Notes: a model not told the origin generated them from the letters alone. Counted from the stretch's first letter, positions 35,314-45,828 are shown. The stretch: 64,000 nucleotides of DNA from Wyeomyia smithii (GCF_029784165.1 NC_073695.1:210509781-210573780); one strand, 5' to 3'. Numbers and translations: made by a program.

Positions 35314-37150
35314 CCTGTGATGACCAGTGTTATGGAGGCACATTCAAAGATCTGCCCCAATTTGACGTCGAAAATTGTTTTCGATCAAAACACATTTGTT
35401 TCGCTGTATTGGAAATGCACTTGTAAAACAAATGAACTGGAAAAAGATTGACAATTTCAATTTGAGGTAAACTAATTCAGACGCCTTTATCGGTGCTCTT
35501 TCTTGTACGTATTGATGCTGTCGCAGAATTTTCTAACGACGGATTTGATGGAATATTCTTTTAAATGCTAACATTAATGAATCTAATCAAGCCAAAGTTT
35601 ATTGCTTGGAAGATAAATTATTTTATTTTCCCACAGTTTTTTTGTACTGCATAATTGCGATGAAAAACGACACCAATAGGAACGTGGCTTGCTAATGCCT
35701 TTGATAAAGATGCAAACCGATATGACAAGTGAAAAGCGACATATTTAAATTTGATGCCTGCTGAACGTTCCAGTCAGGTCTTGTGGACCGAGAGAAACTG
35801 GAAACGTCGACAGCGGAGTCACTGAGTTAATGATCGATGGCGACAACAACTCTGTTGCAGTGTCACCCAATTTGCCAACGCGAGAATCACTGCTGTGAAC
35901 TTATTTGTGAATGTAGCATGTAAAGCCAATAATTCTCTAGAGTATGTAGATGTAGATTTTCCACATCGAACGGTGCTTCTCTCATCGCGTTAAAGTTATG
36001 TGATTAACTGACTGCTGATTAATAGCGAATGGATTGGGACGAGACATGGTTATTGCGTGAAGAGATTATATTTCATATTAGCCACTTTGACAGCCCAATT
36101 AAGGGTGAACACTCTACTGCAAAAAATTAGGTTTGGCTGTTTTGCCAAATTCCAAATAAGTCTTAAACAAACGCGACAGTAATTTGATTGATTTACAACG
36201 GCATCCGAAATGCATTCGTGCGCTGCACTCTGCAGTTCAGTTGCAATTTTGAAACATTCTCGAATAAATGATATTTCCTTCACGCTGCCCCAGCTCATGT
36301 TGACCAACTAAAAACAAAACAATTTTGCCGGCGAACGGATTAATCTAACGCTATCGCCAGATTTGTTCGTTTCCACTCGGCATGATATTTCAAACCAGGC
36401 AGTGCTAAGCCATCAGGCGCCTCCATGTGACAATTTCTTGGCCGCAGTCTGCTCGGTTTGGCGCTGAGCTGCAGTGGATGTTTTGTCTTCTTTATTCGTC
36501 ACGGCATTCAGAAGTTGTACTGTAGTTCCAATTCGTCACGCCGCTGGCCACTGGCCGCTTGTCGCCTGGGCCATGGGATAGAGCTACTAGCTGTTACTAT
36601 GGGCACTATCCCGTGCATCCATCAATGGTTTATGTGTAACCGAAGTCAAAACAGTCCAAACATATCAAGGCGTATACATACAATAAAAACACGGAACTGC
36701 TTTGCTTGGGTGTCAAATTTTTGCGACAGAAAATTCGTCCAAGCGAACAAGCGTACGTAAGTACGAAGCAATATATATATTTATATATATAGAGAGTATC
36801 GTCTACTTTGAATGCGGAATTTCTCATGCTGCAATTTTATGCTGGACCGTGATTTGGTGACGGTTTAAATTGGGAATTATTAGCTGCTCTAGAAGTTTTA
36901 GCGTGAGAATTTTCCAACTGTTGAAATAAATCTACAGACTCTTGTAAAATATTTCCGATTAAAAATTAAAAGAAATAAACCGTTTCAAACCAACCCCAGC
37001 CAACAGTATGGCGGAAAACTATCCCCGTTGGGCAGACATTGAATGCGCTAGTTTTGCAATTATCAAATGATTTTTTCCTAGTTTTACCCGATCCAAGCCT
37101 GTCACGTTGTTTAAACTGTGCTTCTCTATTCTTGTTGCTTTCGATTTCAG
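35314..37150. other. No gene confirmed; upstream flank of the host exon
   Basis: Non-repetitive by eye. 36310-36620 is GC-richer and could be regulatory. A (TATA)n stretch lies at about 36770-36790. The last 30 bases before 37151 (TTCTCTATTCTTGTTGCTTT then CGATTTCAG) are a good polypyrimidine tract and splice acceptor. Confidence 0.4.
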
Positions 37151-37473
37151 ACTGTCAACTGCTCCGCAACAACAAAAAAAAGAAAGGAAAAAAAAATGAA
37201 AAGTGGCATCGAAGTGCTGCACGTGGCATTGCTGATGCTGCTGGTGAGTAGCCGAACGACGCTGATAATCTCGGCGAAAACGTTCAGCAAAGATTGGGCA
37301 CCCGGAGTGACCGCCACCACCAGTGGTCTCTGTCCGCGTTCCCGCGGTGCACCGCCGCAGGAGCAACAGCTAAGGCAACGAGCGGCCATCGACGAGTGGT
37401 CAAATACGGTACCGGCGACGATCCTGGAGGAAGATAAGCCAGTGCTGATGGTGGCAAAGGAGAGCAGAATGAG
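37151..37473 (+). CDS. Host gene exon encoding the N-terminus of a secreted protein (CDS from 37196)
   Basis: The exon is bounded by a strong acceptor (TTTCAG at 37150) and a donor (GAG|GTTAGT, GT at 37474). The start ATG is at 37196 in an A-rich context, giving 44 bases of 5' UTR in the exon. The 93 visible residues begin MKSGIEVLHVALLMLLVSS, a signal peptide with cleavage expected around residues 19-27. The mature part then runs CPRSRGAPPQEQQLRQRAAI and DEWSNTVPATILEEDKPVLM, with one Cys. The exon ends in phase 2. Codon use is GC-rich at third positions, unlike its surroundings. I do not recognise the family with confidence; an insect secreted phospholipase A2 precursor is one unverified possibility from the N-terminal style alone. 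Remaining exons lie beyond the window or are unseen. Confidence 0.65.
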
Positions 37474-37959
37474 GTTAGTGCAGATATATAGATAATCACC
37501 AACTTTTGGGAGCAATATATTCACATTTGCATCATAGTACAATTGAGACATTCCAATTTGGTTTCACACCCAAGCGGATGGGAATTTTAAAATATGAAAA
37601 TTGGCTGATCTCCTTCTCGGGTGGGCCGATTTTAGTCTACAATTAGCACTTTAGTTTTGGTTCAAATGTTTACGTCTTGAATCTCCAAAATTTTTGTTGT
37701 AGAAAATGATTATAGTTTTTCTACATATCAATTAAGAACTTGATATTGAGCTGAGATTGAACTTTTTTTCAAATTGCTAGACTTATTGTTGAAAAAAAAC
37801 TTTACACCTTGAAAACTGTAAATTTCAACATGATGACCCATTTTGAATGTATTAGCTGTTGTGCAAAGGAGAAAGATAGAGCTTTCGAAACATAGGGTGT
37901 CACCGTGAAAGTGATAAACTTTATGTATTTATGCCATGAAATTTAAACAGATGTCTATT
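37474..37959. other. Intron-like sequence downstream of the host exon
   Basis: It follows the donor at 37474. AT-rich, no further exon recognised. Confidence 0.4.
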
Positions 37960-38430
37960 TCGTCTTTGGGTTTTTAACATGCCAGAGTAGTAAAGTTGCA
38001 GTTGAATCCGCTCAATTCAAATATTTCACTTTTGCATTTGATTACGACCCGCAAACGCTTGTTAAAATTATCACGAGCCACAAGAACGAGTTCGATCGGC
38101 ATTTAATCCCAGATTTTCACTAAACGTTTCTTAAAAGTGTCGAATGTCATATGTTTTACTTCACCCAGCTTTTATAGCATGTAGCGCTCAATGCTGAAGT
38201 CCAATGGATTAAATTTTCTTCTCTAAATAATTCCTTGACAAAAGCCACCAAATGGTCTTTGATGACGGTTTGGAGTACTTTTTAATTTTCACACCCCTGT
38301 CGATGAATAGCAGTGCAACTTTCTTTTGTTGGATATTGCTCCCAAAACCATCACAGCTGAATTATTCTGGAATCATTTTACTCTTCTTTCATCGGCGGAA
38401 TATAATTGAAACATGCTCCGAGCTACAACC
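37960..38430 (-). pseudogene. Tc1/mariner (IS630) superfamily transposase relic
   Basis: Minus-strand frames give VMVLGAISNK, ALLFIDRGVKI, then NPLDFSIERYML, KLGEVKHMTFDTFKKRLVKI and DNFNKRLRVVIK. In Tc1-like transposases these are the strand before the second catalytic Asp, the NPLDF/IW...L block carrying the third acidic position, and the C-terminal RL..VI+..G..FE segment. The QQDGAP-type block with the second catalytic residue is missing, apparently deleted between about 38215 and 38235. Several in-frame stops (e.g. after YML and IWD) show decay. The element ends were not found. Confidence 0.7.
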
Positions 38431-38550
38431 TATTTTTTTAGCCGTTAACACCCAATTTTTTCACTTAACTTGGAATTTGTCATTATTTTTTGCAAGAAAA
38501 GCACTGAAACTATATTCAATTGAATTATTTGTTTGAAGTTATGCTTTAAA

Positions 38551-39253
38551 AAAGTTGAAGTCTTGTACAATCATTGTGTCTTCCCGATTCGCACAAATGT
38601 TGCACAGAAATCGCACAATAAATGTGTGAAACGCATAACGCAACAGTTGTACTGCGAATACATTGACATAAAATGAAATCAGAATATGTATCATACACCG
38701 ACACTTTATTTCTCACGTCGAGTGTATTAGTGACTGCACGCGCTTTTTTCTCAAGCGACGAGAGAAATTTCTCTCTCGCTCGTAGAATTTCCATGTATGT
38801 GCGACAAGACTATGCGACGCGAAAGGCGATATCTCGTTACTTCACGAAATGAGCGAGACATCCGTGCTGTACATACTTGATACCAGTGTTGTTAGTCTCT
38901 CACTCATACTGTCGGTGCGTGCTTGCTGCTATTCAGAGGAATGCATGAAGAAGAAAACGTATCTCGAAAGCGTGTGTGCAAAAGACTTGAAAAGCGTAGC
39001 ATATGTCTCGTCCTCAAGCAGAAAGGAGGAGAAAGGTTTTGCTTCTCGCTCGCTTTGCAATGCTGCTTGATACCAGTTGAAACTGTTTGGGTGTAGTAGT
39101 TTGGAGCTGCCAAATACATTGGAGAAACGATAGAACATTATTTGCGTTATGCCCAACACGCAATCATTGTACTGGTTCCGAATTACATCAACAATTGCGC
39201 TAAAAACGCACAATTTTGTACTGGTTTCGCACCATCCAACTTTTGCGTGCAGT
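38551..39253. mobile_element. MITE copy B, inverted relative to 28466-29170
   Basis: In reverse orientation it is nearly identical to copy A over about 700 bases, with only a few substitutions seen (for example TTACTTCACG versus TTGCTTCACG) and one diverged patch of about 25 bases near 39120-39145. Its terminus at 39253 keeps CAACTTTTGCGTG. The other end reads GTTGAAGTC preceded by TTTTTTAAAGC-type sequence, so that terminal repeat is truncated. It abuts the LINE relic beginning at 39254. Confidence 0.8.
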
Positions 39254-39817
39254 CTTTGGAACGATGTCGAAACGTTAGACAGAGACTGCTCCGCAAACAA
39301 CGAACACTCTTATATAAACGTGCTTTTAAATATGCGAGTGATGAGTGCCGTAGACTGAATAATTCTCTCTACAAATCCCATGTATTTCGGGCGCAACTTT
39401 GTTTGCGATCTGACCCTAAAAGCTTTTGGACATTTGTGGACTCAAAGAGGAAAAGCTGTCCCATTCCTTCTAGTGTGATCTTGGGCGGCACAAAAATCTT
39501 CGACTGTCACGGAATCTTGAGATTTGTTTGCTGGTTATGTTTCTTCTGCGTTGGTCAATAGCTGTACGACATAATCTGAAGCTGAATTAACTGCGGCTGG
39601 TGTCTCTGTTGGTGCTGTTGACTTGGATAGTTTCGATATCACTCCTGCTATGGTTATTGCTGGTGCCAAGAAATTAAAAAGCGCCTCATTTTCTGTCGCT
39701 GCGCTACTGCTCTTGCCGTGCCGTTAATCGGATTTTTACCAAATTGCTTGAGCAACAATAGTTTCCAGCGTTGTGGAAACAATCCTTGATGTTTCCAATA
39801 TTTTTAAACAATTTCAA

Positions 39818-39945
39818 CCCCCCCCCCCCCCCTGGACAACCGCTCATATATATTCTTAAAATTTTGTATGGACCGTGGACATTACACATAACCCCCCCCC
39901 CCCCCACAAAGCTGTCCACGTGGTATGTGGAAGGCCCCTAAGGAA
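39818..39945. mobile_element. Small insertion bounded by two long poly-C runs
   Basis: Fifteen C residues at 39818-39832 and fourteen at 39892-39905 flank 59 bases containing TTTTGTATGGACCGTGGACA. The following CTGTCCACGTGGTATGTGGA completes an inverted GTCCAC-type arrangement. I recognise this as a mosquito MITE type. It interrupts the LINE relic between its N-terminal RT blocks. Confidence 0.5.
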
Positions 39946-40210
39946 CTATAGAGGACGACCAGCCTCTCTGCATGATTTTCGAAATCATCGTCTACAGTGT
40001 AATTCTAAACAGCACTGGAATAAGTTGATCAGATTATGCCGGGTCGTTCTGTGTCAACCAACTTGATCGAATTCACAAATACCTGTTACTCACAGATGAA
40101 AGCGGGATTGCAAATTGATACTGTGTGTTAGGGCCGCATTGGACACATGACTGGTGTAACAGAAACAAGCTCACAATAAGCATCGCTAAATGTGTGGTAA
40201 TACTGCTGTC

Positions 40211-40361
40211 ATATACAAATCCTCTGAAAAATTTGCTTTTAGTTATTAAGATACTTTAGAAAGTAAGCTACCAGATATAATTGGCGCCGTTAAACATTAA
40301 ATTGTATTTGTGCCGTGTCAAATAAATTATAGATGAACAAAAAAAAATATACAAATCCTCG
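40211..40361 (+). mobile_element. 123-bp retroposed LINE 3' end with 14-bp target duplication
   Basis: ATATACAAATCCTC occurs at 40211-40224 and again at 40348-40361. The insert between them ends GTGCCGTGTCAAATAAATTA ... GAACAAAAAAAA, a poly(A) tail, showing target-primed reverse transcription of a 5'-truncated element. It lies inside the LINE relic at 39254-40915. The same 3' end was inserted at 24098-24158. Confidence 0.85.
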
Positions 40362-40915
40362 GAACAACTTGGTTTTATCACCAAAATTGGTCGAGACTTT
40401 ACAGATCCACACTGCTTCCAGCATTGTATTGTGCTAAAGTTCGACCAATCCTTCGAAATGGCTGCATCATCTGAAAACTGTATGGCCTATACTGGAAAAA
40501 CAGAATAGAACGTGTTCAACGAAGAATTGTTCGCATCGCCCTGATACATTTACCCTACAATACAGTACACCTATTAGGTTTCCCAGCTGCATAGTCCGTT
40601 GTAAGCTGTTGGATTTGGATACACTGAAGAGTCGTCGGAAGATTCGATAAGCAACCTTCGTAGCCAAGCAGCTTTACAATGAACTCGATGCCCGGGTTTT
40701 GCTTTATCACCTTCATTTTCGACCTTCAAGTAGACTGCCTCGTTCATCAAATTTACTAACAACTAAATCTCATCGGATCTTGTACAACTTTTATGAACCA
40801 CTGACGTGCACGCTGGTTGAAGATTTATACGATTTCGGGAATGTTTCCTCACGTGCTTTTGGTAATATAATTTCAATATTGCAATACTTTTCAATTTTCG
40901 TTGTTACTTCATGTT

Positions 40916-41621
40916 GATAATAATAAAATTATCAGATGAATCGACCAAATTACAAAGACAAATGTTTTCTATAGAACTGAGACTTTCCCAATCCCAATTG
41001 GCGATTTTAGGTTTTCGGACTGCTTTGGAAAGCTGAAGAAAATTTCTACTTCCCAAAATTAATATTTCCGAACCGGGATAACTAAAGGCTAAAATCACTT
41101 AAAAGTTAAAAACAAAGGTAAACTGCTTTCTTAAACAACTTTGTATGACAAACCTGAAGTCCCCAAGTAGTACTACAACATTGTTGAAGAGAGTATTACT
41201 CGTACTCATCACCGGAGCTGTGAGTATTACGTAGGGTATCGAATGGGTTCGATACTTTATAAGAATGATTTTGTAAAAACATTTCTCAACAGAAATTGTT
41301 AAATGGTTTCAAGTAGACAGAACTTTTCCTTCGTGTGCGAGAGCCGAACGGCCGTTTTACATTTACCGGCGAAAAACAACTGTCAATACATTCTGACGAA
41401 TCGAATTAAACGAAAAGTGTAACTAATTACAAGCCTGCCCATGAATTTTTTTTTGAATTAGCGCGGTATCGCGTAAAAAACGCGTTAATTGACAATGCGC
41501 GTAAAAAACGTAGCGTTAGTTTAGAAATCCATGTAAAAAACCGCCTTAATTCAAAAATCCGCGTAGAAATAAACCTCATAAATAATCCGCGGTAAAAAAA
41601 ACCTGACTGTATATCAATAGT
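40916..41621. other. No gene; cluster of CGCGTAAAAAA motifs before the assembly gap
   Basis: 41460-41600 holds several variants of CGCGTAAAAAACG, CCGCGTAGAAATA and CCGCGGTAAAAAAAACCTGA. They look like the ends of a TA-type MITE related to 30766-30960, probably continuing into the gap. Confidence 0.45.
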
Positions 41622-42121
41622 NNNNNNNNNNNNNNNNNNNNNNNNNNNNNNNNNNNNNNNNNNNNNNNNNNNNNNNNNNNNNNNNNNNNNNNNNNNNNNN
41701 NNNNNNNNNNNNNNNNNNNNNNNNNNNNNNNNNNNNNNNNNNNNNNNNNNNNNNNNNNNNNNNNNNNNNNNNNNNNNNNNNNNNNNNNNNNNNNNNNNNN
41801 NNNNNNNNNNNNNNNNNNNNNNNNNNNNNNNNNNNNNNNNNNNNNNNNNNNNNNNNNNNNNNNNNNNNNNNNNNNNNNNNNNNNNNNNNNNNNNNNNNNN
41901 NNNNNNNNNNNNNNNNNNNNNNNNNNNNNNNNNNNNNNNNNNNNNNNNNNNNNNNNNNNNNNNNNNNNNNNNNNNNNNNNNNNNNNNNNNNNNNNNNNNN
42001 NNNNNNNNNNNNNNNNNNNNNNNNNNNNNNNNNNNNNNNNNNNNNNNNNNNNNNNNNNNNNNNNNNNNNNNNNNNNNNNNNNNNNNNNNNNNNNNNNNNN
42101 NNNNNNNNNNNNNNNNNNNNN
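41622..42121. other. Assembly gap (500 N)
   Basis: Exactly 500 undetermined bases. The round length suggests a placeholder of unknown true size. Any open frame running through it is meaningless. Confidence 0.99.
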
Positions 42122-45100
42122 GGGCAACTACGGGACGCCGAGGTTGCACGGGAGTACGCGCAGCAGCTGGAAGCAGCATTACCAACGGAAGAGCAGCTTG
42201 GCGCAGCTACTCTTGAAGATGGCTGGAGGGACATTCGATCAGCCATAGGTAGTACTGCTGTAGCGGCGCTTGGTACTATGGCTCCGAACAGGAGAAACGA
42301 CTGATTTGACGACGAGTGCAAACAGTTAATGGAAGAAAAGAATGCAGCACGAGCGAGAATGCTGCAACACCAAACGAGGGCGAACATTTAGCGCTACCGA
42401 CGCGCACGGAACAGGCAAAACTCGGTCTTACGGAAGAAGAAGCGCCATGAGGAAGATCGAGATCGCGAGGCGATGGAGGCACTGTACCGTGCGAATGACA
42501 CACGAAAGTTCTACGAGAAGCTGAACTGTTCCCGCAAAGGCTTTGTGCCACAAGCCGACATGTGCAGGGACCGCGGCAACCTTCTCACGAACAAGTGTGA
42601 GGTGATTGACAGGTGGAAGCAGTACTACGATGAGCACCCTAATGGCGATGTAGCAGAGGACGACGACGGAGTGGTAGTAGATCTCGGTGTACGCGCAGAT
42701 GACGACAAAATCCCAGCCCCTGACCTCCAGGAGGTTAGAGAGGAGATCGGCCGGCTGAAAAACAATAAAGCCGCTGGATCTGACCAACTCCCCAGCGAGC
42801 TGTTAAAACACGGTGGTGAATCACTGGCTAAGGCGCTACACTGGGTTATTGCCAAGATTTGGGAGGAGGAGGTAGTACCGGAGGAGTGGATGGAGGGTAC
42901 AGTGTGCCCCATCTACAAAAAAGGCGACAAGTTGGATTGCTGCTACTACCGCGCAATCACGTTGCTGAACGCCGCCTACAAGGTACCGTAAACTGGGGTG
43001 ACTTTGATCACCGGGGCGACTTTGATCACTCTACCCTTTTTTTGAATTTGTGATAAAAAGCGCTCGAAAAGCTTGATATTTGTCGTAATCTCCACTAATT
43101 ATGTTTAGATATGTCTAAATTGCTACTATCCATGCATTTCCAGCTATTAAAAGAGTGTTTTTCATGCTAGAATATTGATTTTCAAATAAAGTGGATTTTG
43201 AGCGATTTTCATTGCATACAAACAATCGGTTCAAGAAGATACTAAACAATAAGCTGCGATATGTAAAGTTTGTTTATTTGTGCTCAGACTAGTTTTTAAG
43301 CTAAAAAAATATTAATACTACGATTTTCATTATTGCTTTTCTAATTTTTTCCTCAAAGGTAATGTTGAGTCCTAATAAACTCAATAGTAACATGCATTTT
43401 TGAACTATTGGGTAAGCCATATTCCACGTGGACTAGTTTTTGGTGATTTTAGACCCCCTTTTCTCTCCGTGGATATATATCCTAAATTTTTGTATTGCTT
43501 TTTCGTATAAATAAATAGTATATTTTTGAATTGCTTTTTCATAAAATAAACTCATTTAAGTCGTTTTCAATTATTCAAACTTGGTAAAGCAGTATAGTTT
43601 CACTTCAAATTCATCAAAACAATGAAGTGGTCAATGTCACCCCGGAATGATGATCGATGTGAAAATTGTTGGGCACCTTCAAAAACAGCAGCACTGTCGC
43701 TAAACTTTTGAGGTAGTGACATGATCTTGCTCAATGCGTGCCAGTACTCATTTTAAAAATGTCAAACAATTTGGTTTTCAGTACATTCTCAAAATATTTA
43801 AGATATATTAAAAAAAAGTGATCAAAGTCACCCCAGTTTACGGTACTCTCTCAAATTCTGTGCCGTCGACTATCACCGTTTGCAAGGGAATTCGTGAGGC
43901 AATACCAAGCGGGATTTATGGGTGCCCGCGCCACCACGGACCAAATATTCGCAGTACGGCAGGTCTTACAGAAGTGCCGTGAGTATAACGTGCCCACACA
44001 TCACTTGTTCATCGATTTTAAATCGGCATACGACACAATCGTTCGAGACCAGCTATGGCAGATTATGCACGATTACGGCTTTCCGGATAAACTGACACGG
44101 TTGGTCAAGTCGACGATGGATCGGGTGATGTGCGTAGTTCGAGTTTCGGGGACACTCTCGAGTCCCCTCGAATCTCGAAGAGGGTTACAGCAAGGTGATG
44201 GATTATTGTGCTTGCTATTCAACATCGCTTTGGAAGGTGTGATACGTAGGGCTGGTATCGACACGAGTGGCACGATTTTTATAAGGTCTGTTCAGCTCTT
44301 TGGCTTCGCCGATGACATTGATATTGTAGCACGAACCCTTGAAAAGATGACGGAGACGTACATCAGACTGAAGGCTGAAGCTGGACGAATTGGACTGGCC
44401 ATAAACGCATCGAAGACCAAGTACATGAGAGGAAGAGGTTCCAGAGAAGACATTGTCAACCTCCTGCCACGAATTCATATTAGCGGTGATGAAATCGAGG
44501 TGGTAGACGAGTTCGTGTACCTGGGCTCACTGGTGACTGCTGACAACGACACCAACAGAGAAATTCGTCGTCGCCTTATGGCAGGAAATCGTGCCTACTT
44601 TGGACTCCGGAGGACGCTCCGCTCGAATAAAATCCGCCGTCGCACGAAGTTAACCATCTACAAAACACTGATCAGACCGGTAGTCCTCTACGGCCATGAA
44701 ACCTGGACTATGCTCGTGCAGGACCAACGCGCCCTTGGGGTTTTCGAACGAAAGGTGTTGCGTAGCATCTGTGGTGGAATGCAGATGGAAGATGGATCAT
44801 GACGGAGGCGGATGAACCACGAGTTGCATCAGCTGCTGGGAGAACCACTCATCGTTCAAACGGCGAAAATCGGGAGACTACGGTGGGCTGGGCATATCGT
44901 TAGGATGTCGGACGACAACCCGGTAAAAATGGTTCTTGATAACAACCCGACTGGAACAGGGCGACGGGGCGCGCAGCGAGCAAGGTGGCTCGATCAAGTG
45001 GAAGACGACCTGCGGGGCCTCCGCAGACGACATGGCTGGCGAGCTGCAGCCACGGACCGAGTTGAATGGAGGCGACTTCTTCGAACAGCAAGGAACACTT

Positions 45101-45140
45101 CGGCCTGGAGCTGACTGGTAAGGTAAGTAAGGAAGTAAGA
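42122..45140 (+). pseudogene. RTE-clade LINE ORF2 (copy A), RT to C-terminus, 5' part in the gap
   Basis: After the gap the linker begins (AREYAQQLEAALPTEEQLGA). Stops lie near 42302 and 42389. A clean frame then runs through KNNKAAGSDQLPSELLK, MEGTVCPIYKKGDKLD and ITLLNAAYK, where an 858-bp MITE interrupts (42986-43843). It resumes with HHLFIDFKSAYD (motif A), RRGLQQGDGL (motif B), LFGFADDIDIV (motif C, intact), INASKTKYM, and the RTE C-terminal blocks VVLYGHETWT, RMNHELHQLL and LRWAGHIVRM. A TGG to TGA stop lies at 44800. The tail is GGTAAGTAAGGAAGTAAG (about 45121-45138), the short repeated tail typical of RTE. The endonuclease is missing from view. Only a few lesions are present, so this is a fairly young copy. 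Confidence 0.88.
42984..43845. mobile_element. 858-bp MITE inserted in RTE copy A
   Basis: Perfect 26-bp terminal inverted repeats: CCGTAAACTGGGGTGACTTT then GATCAC. The left end has a second tandem motif (GGGGCGACTTTGATCAC). TA flanks it at 42984-42985 and 43844-43845; GTAC is an equally valid 4-bp reading because of overlap with the terminus. Removing the element plus one duplicate rejoins the RTE frame between AYK and the following V-L. There is no transposase. Confidence 0.9.
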
Positions 45141-45605
45141 AGATGTCCACGGTCTATATAATTTTTCGAGAATTTATATGAAAGTTCATCCACGGAGGTC
45201 CGAAATCACTCAAAATATGTTCACAAATATGTCAGGTTTTTTTACGCAAGGAATACGTTCCTAATGTGTATGGGACCGCGAAAATAAAATAATTTGAGTT
45301 GAAAAAATAGCGTAGAAAACCGTCCCAAAAGGTTTGAACTTTGACTATATATGATAGTGGTCATTCTGAAGGCCAAAACACAATGTTATTCATTTTCAGT
45401 ATTTGCACCAAAAATTGTGAATTCTTTTCAAAAACTGATGTTTGATTACTTGTGTCCTAAAACGAAAACGTGATTGGAATGAGGTCGATATTTTGTGCCG
45501 TCTTTTAGTTATAGAAAAATGCTACCCGCGTAAAAAACCTTACTTTTTATGGATAGTCCCTAATGAAAACTTGTTTGATTTGGAATCGTTCAAAAACTAA
45601 GAGTA

Positions 45606-45815
45606 AAGCAAAGCATTGGTGCTATATTCCGATTCGGAACTTGACCTTCTGTTTTTTATACACAGATTTCACAGCCGACTGTTTAGTGTACAGGACAATT
45701 GCGGGGCTAGCGCTACGATCCTACTGACACTAACAGTCTCTCCCGACCTGAGACTCGAACCTACGACGACTAGCTTGTAAGGCCAGCGTCGTACCTCGAG
45801 ACCATCTGGGAGATC
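45606..45815 (-). mobile_element. tRNA-derived SINE with intact pol III boxes
   Basis: On the minus strand it begins GATGGTCTCGAGGTACGACG (A-box region) and then GTAGGTTCGAGTCTCAGG (B box GGTTCGAGTCT). The non-tRNA body follows, with GTTAGTGTCAGTAGGATCG and GCGCTAGCCCCGCAATTGTC. Direct repeats AAAACTAAGAGTA at 45593-45605 and 45816-45828 are a 13-bp target duplication. I know this body from mosquito SINEs (Feilai/SINE200-type) but cannot fix the family name. Confidence 0.85.
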
Positions 45816-45828
45816 AAAACTAAGAGTA

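Larger units (their letters stand above)
39254..40915 (+). pseudogene. LINE ORF2 relic (I/Jockey-like) with internal deletions and two insertions
   Basis: The linker between endonuclease and RT is clear: LNNSLYKSHVFRAQLCLRSD then PKSFWTFVDSKRKS. RT pieces follow in shifting frames: AMVIAGAKKLK, NYRG...SLC.IFEIIVYSVI, and GRSVSTNLIEFTN. From there the sequence jumps to LTISIAKC, so the catalytic palm (motifs A to C) is deleted. The C-terminal region then reads QLGFITKIGRDFTDPHC, RVQRRIVRIAL, RLPRSSNLLTTKSHRILYNF and YEP. Two insertions split it: a poly-C-flanked element (39818-39945) and a retroposed 3' end (40225-40347). It cannot be active. Confidence 0.8.

Noticed and set aside
37147..37551. 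134-codon minus-strand ORF
   Set aside because: It is antisense to the host exon and shares its GC-rich codon structure; the plus strand has splice signals and a signal peptide.
39142..39253. N-terminal 37 codons of the ORF at 39142-39561 as part of the LINE protein
   Set aside because: This part translates MITE sequence; the true LINE similarity begins only after 39254.
41427..42387. Three minus-strand open frames of 183-257 codons
   Set aside because: They run through the 500-N gap and exist only because undetermined bases contain no stops.
44073..44478. Minus-strand ORFs of 66-87 codons
   Set aside because: They are shadows of the RTE reverse transcriptase frame on the plus strand.
45745..45812. 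tRNA gene
   Set aside because: The A and B boxes are part of a SINE with a long non-tRNA body, target duplication and no complete cloverleaf.
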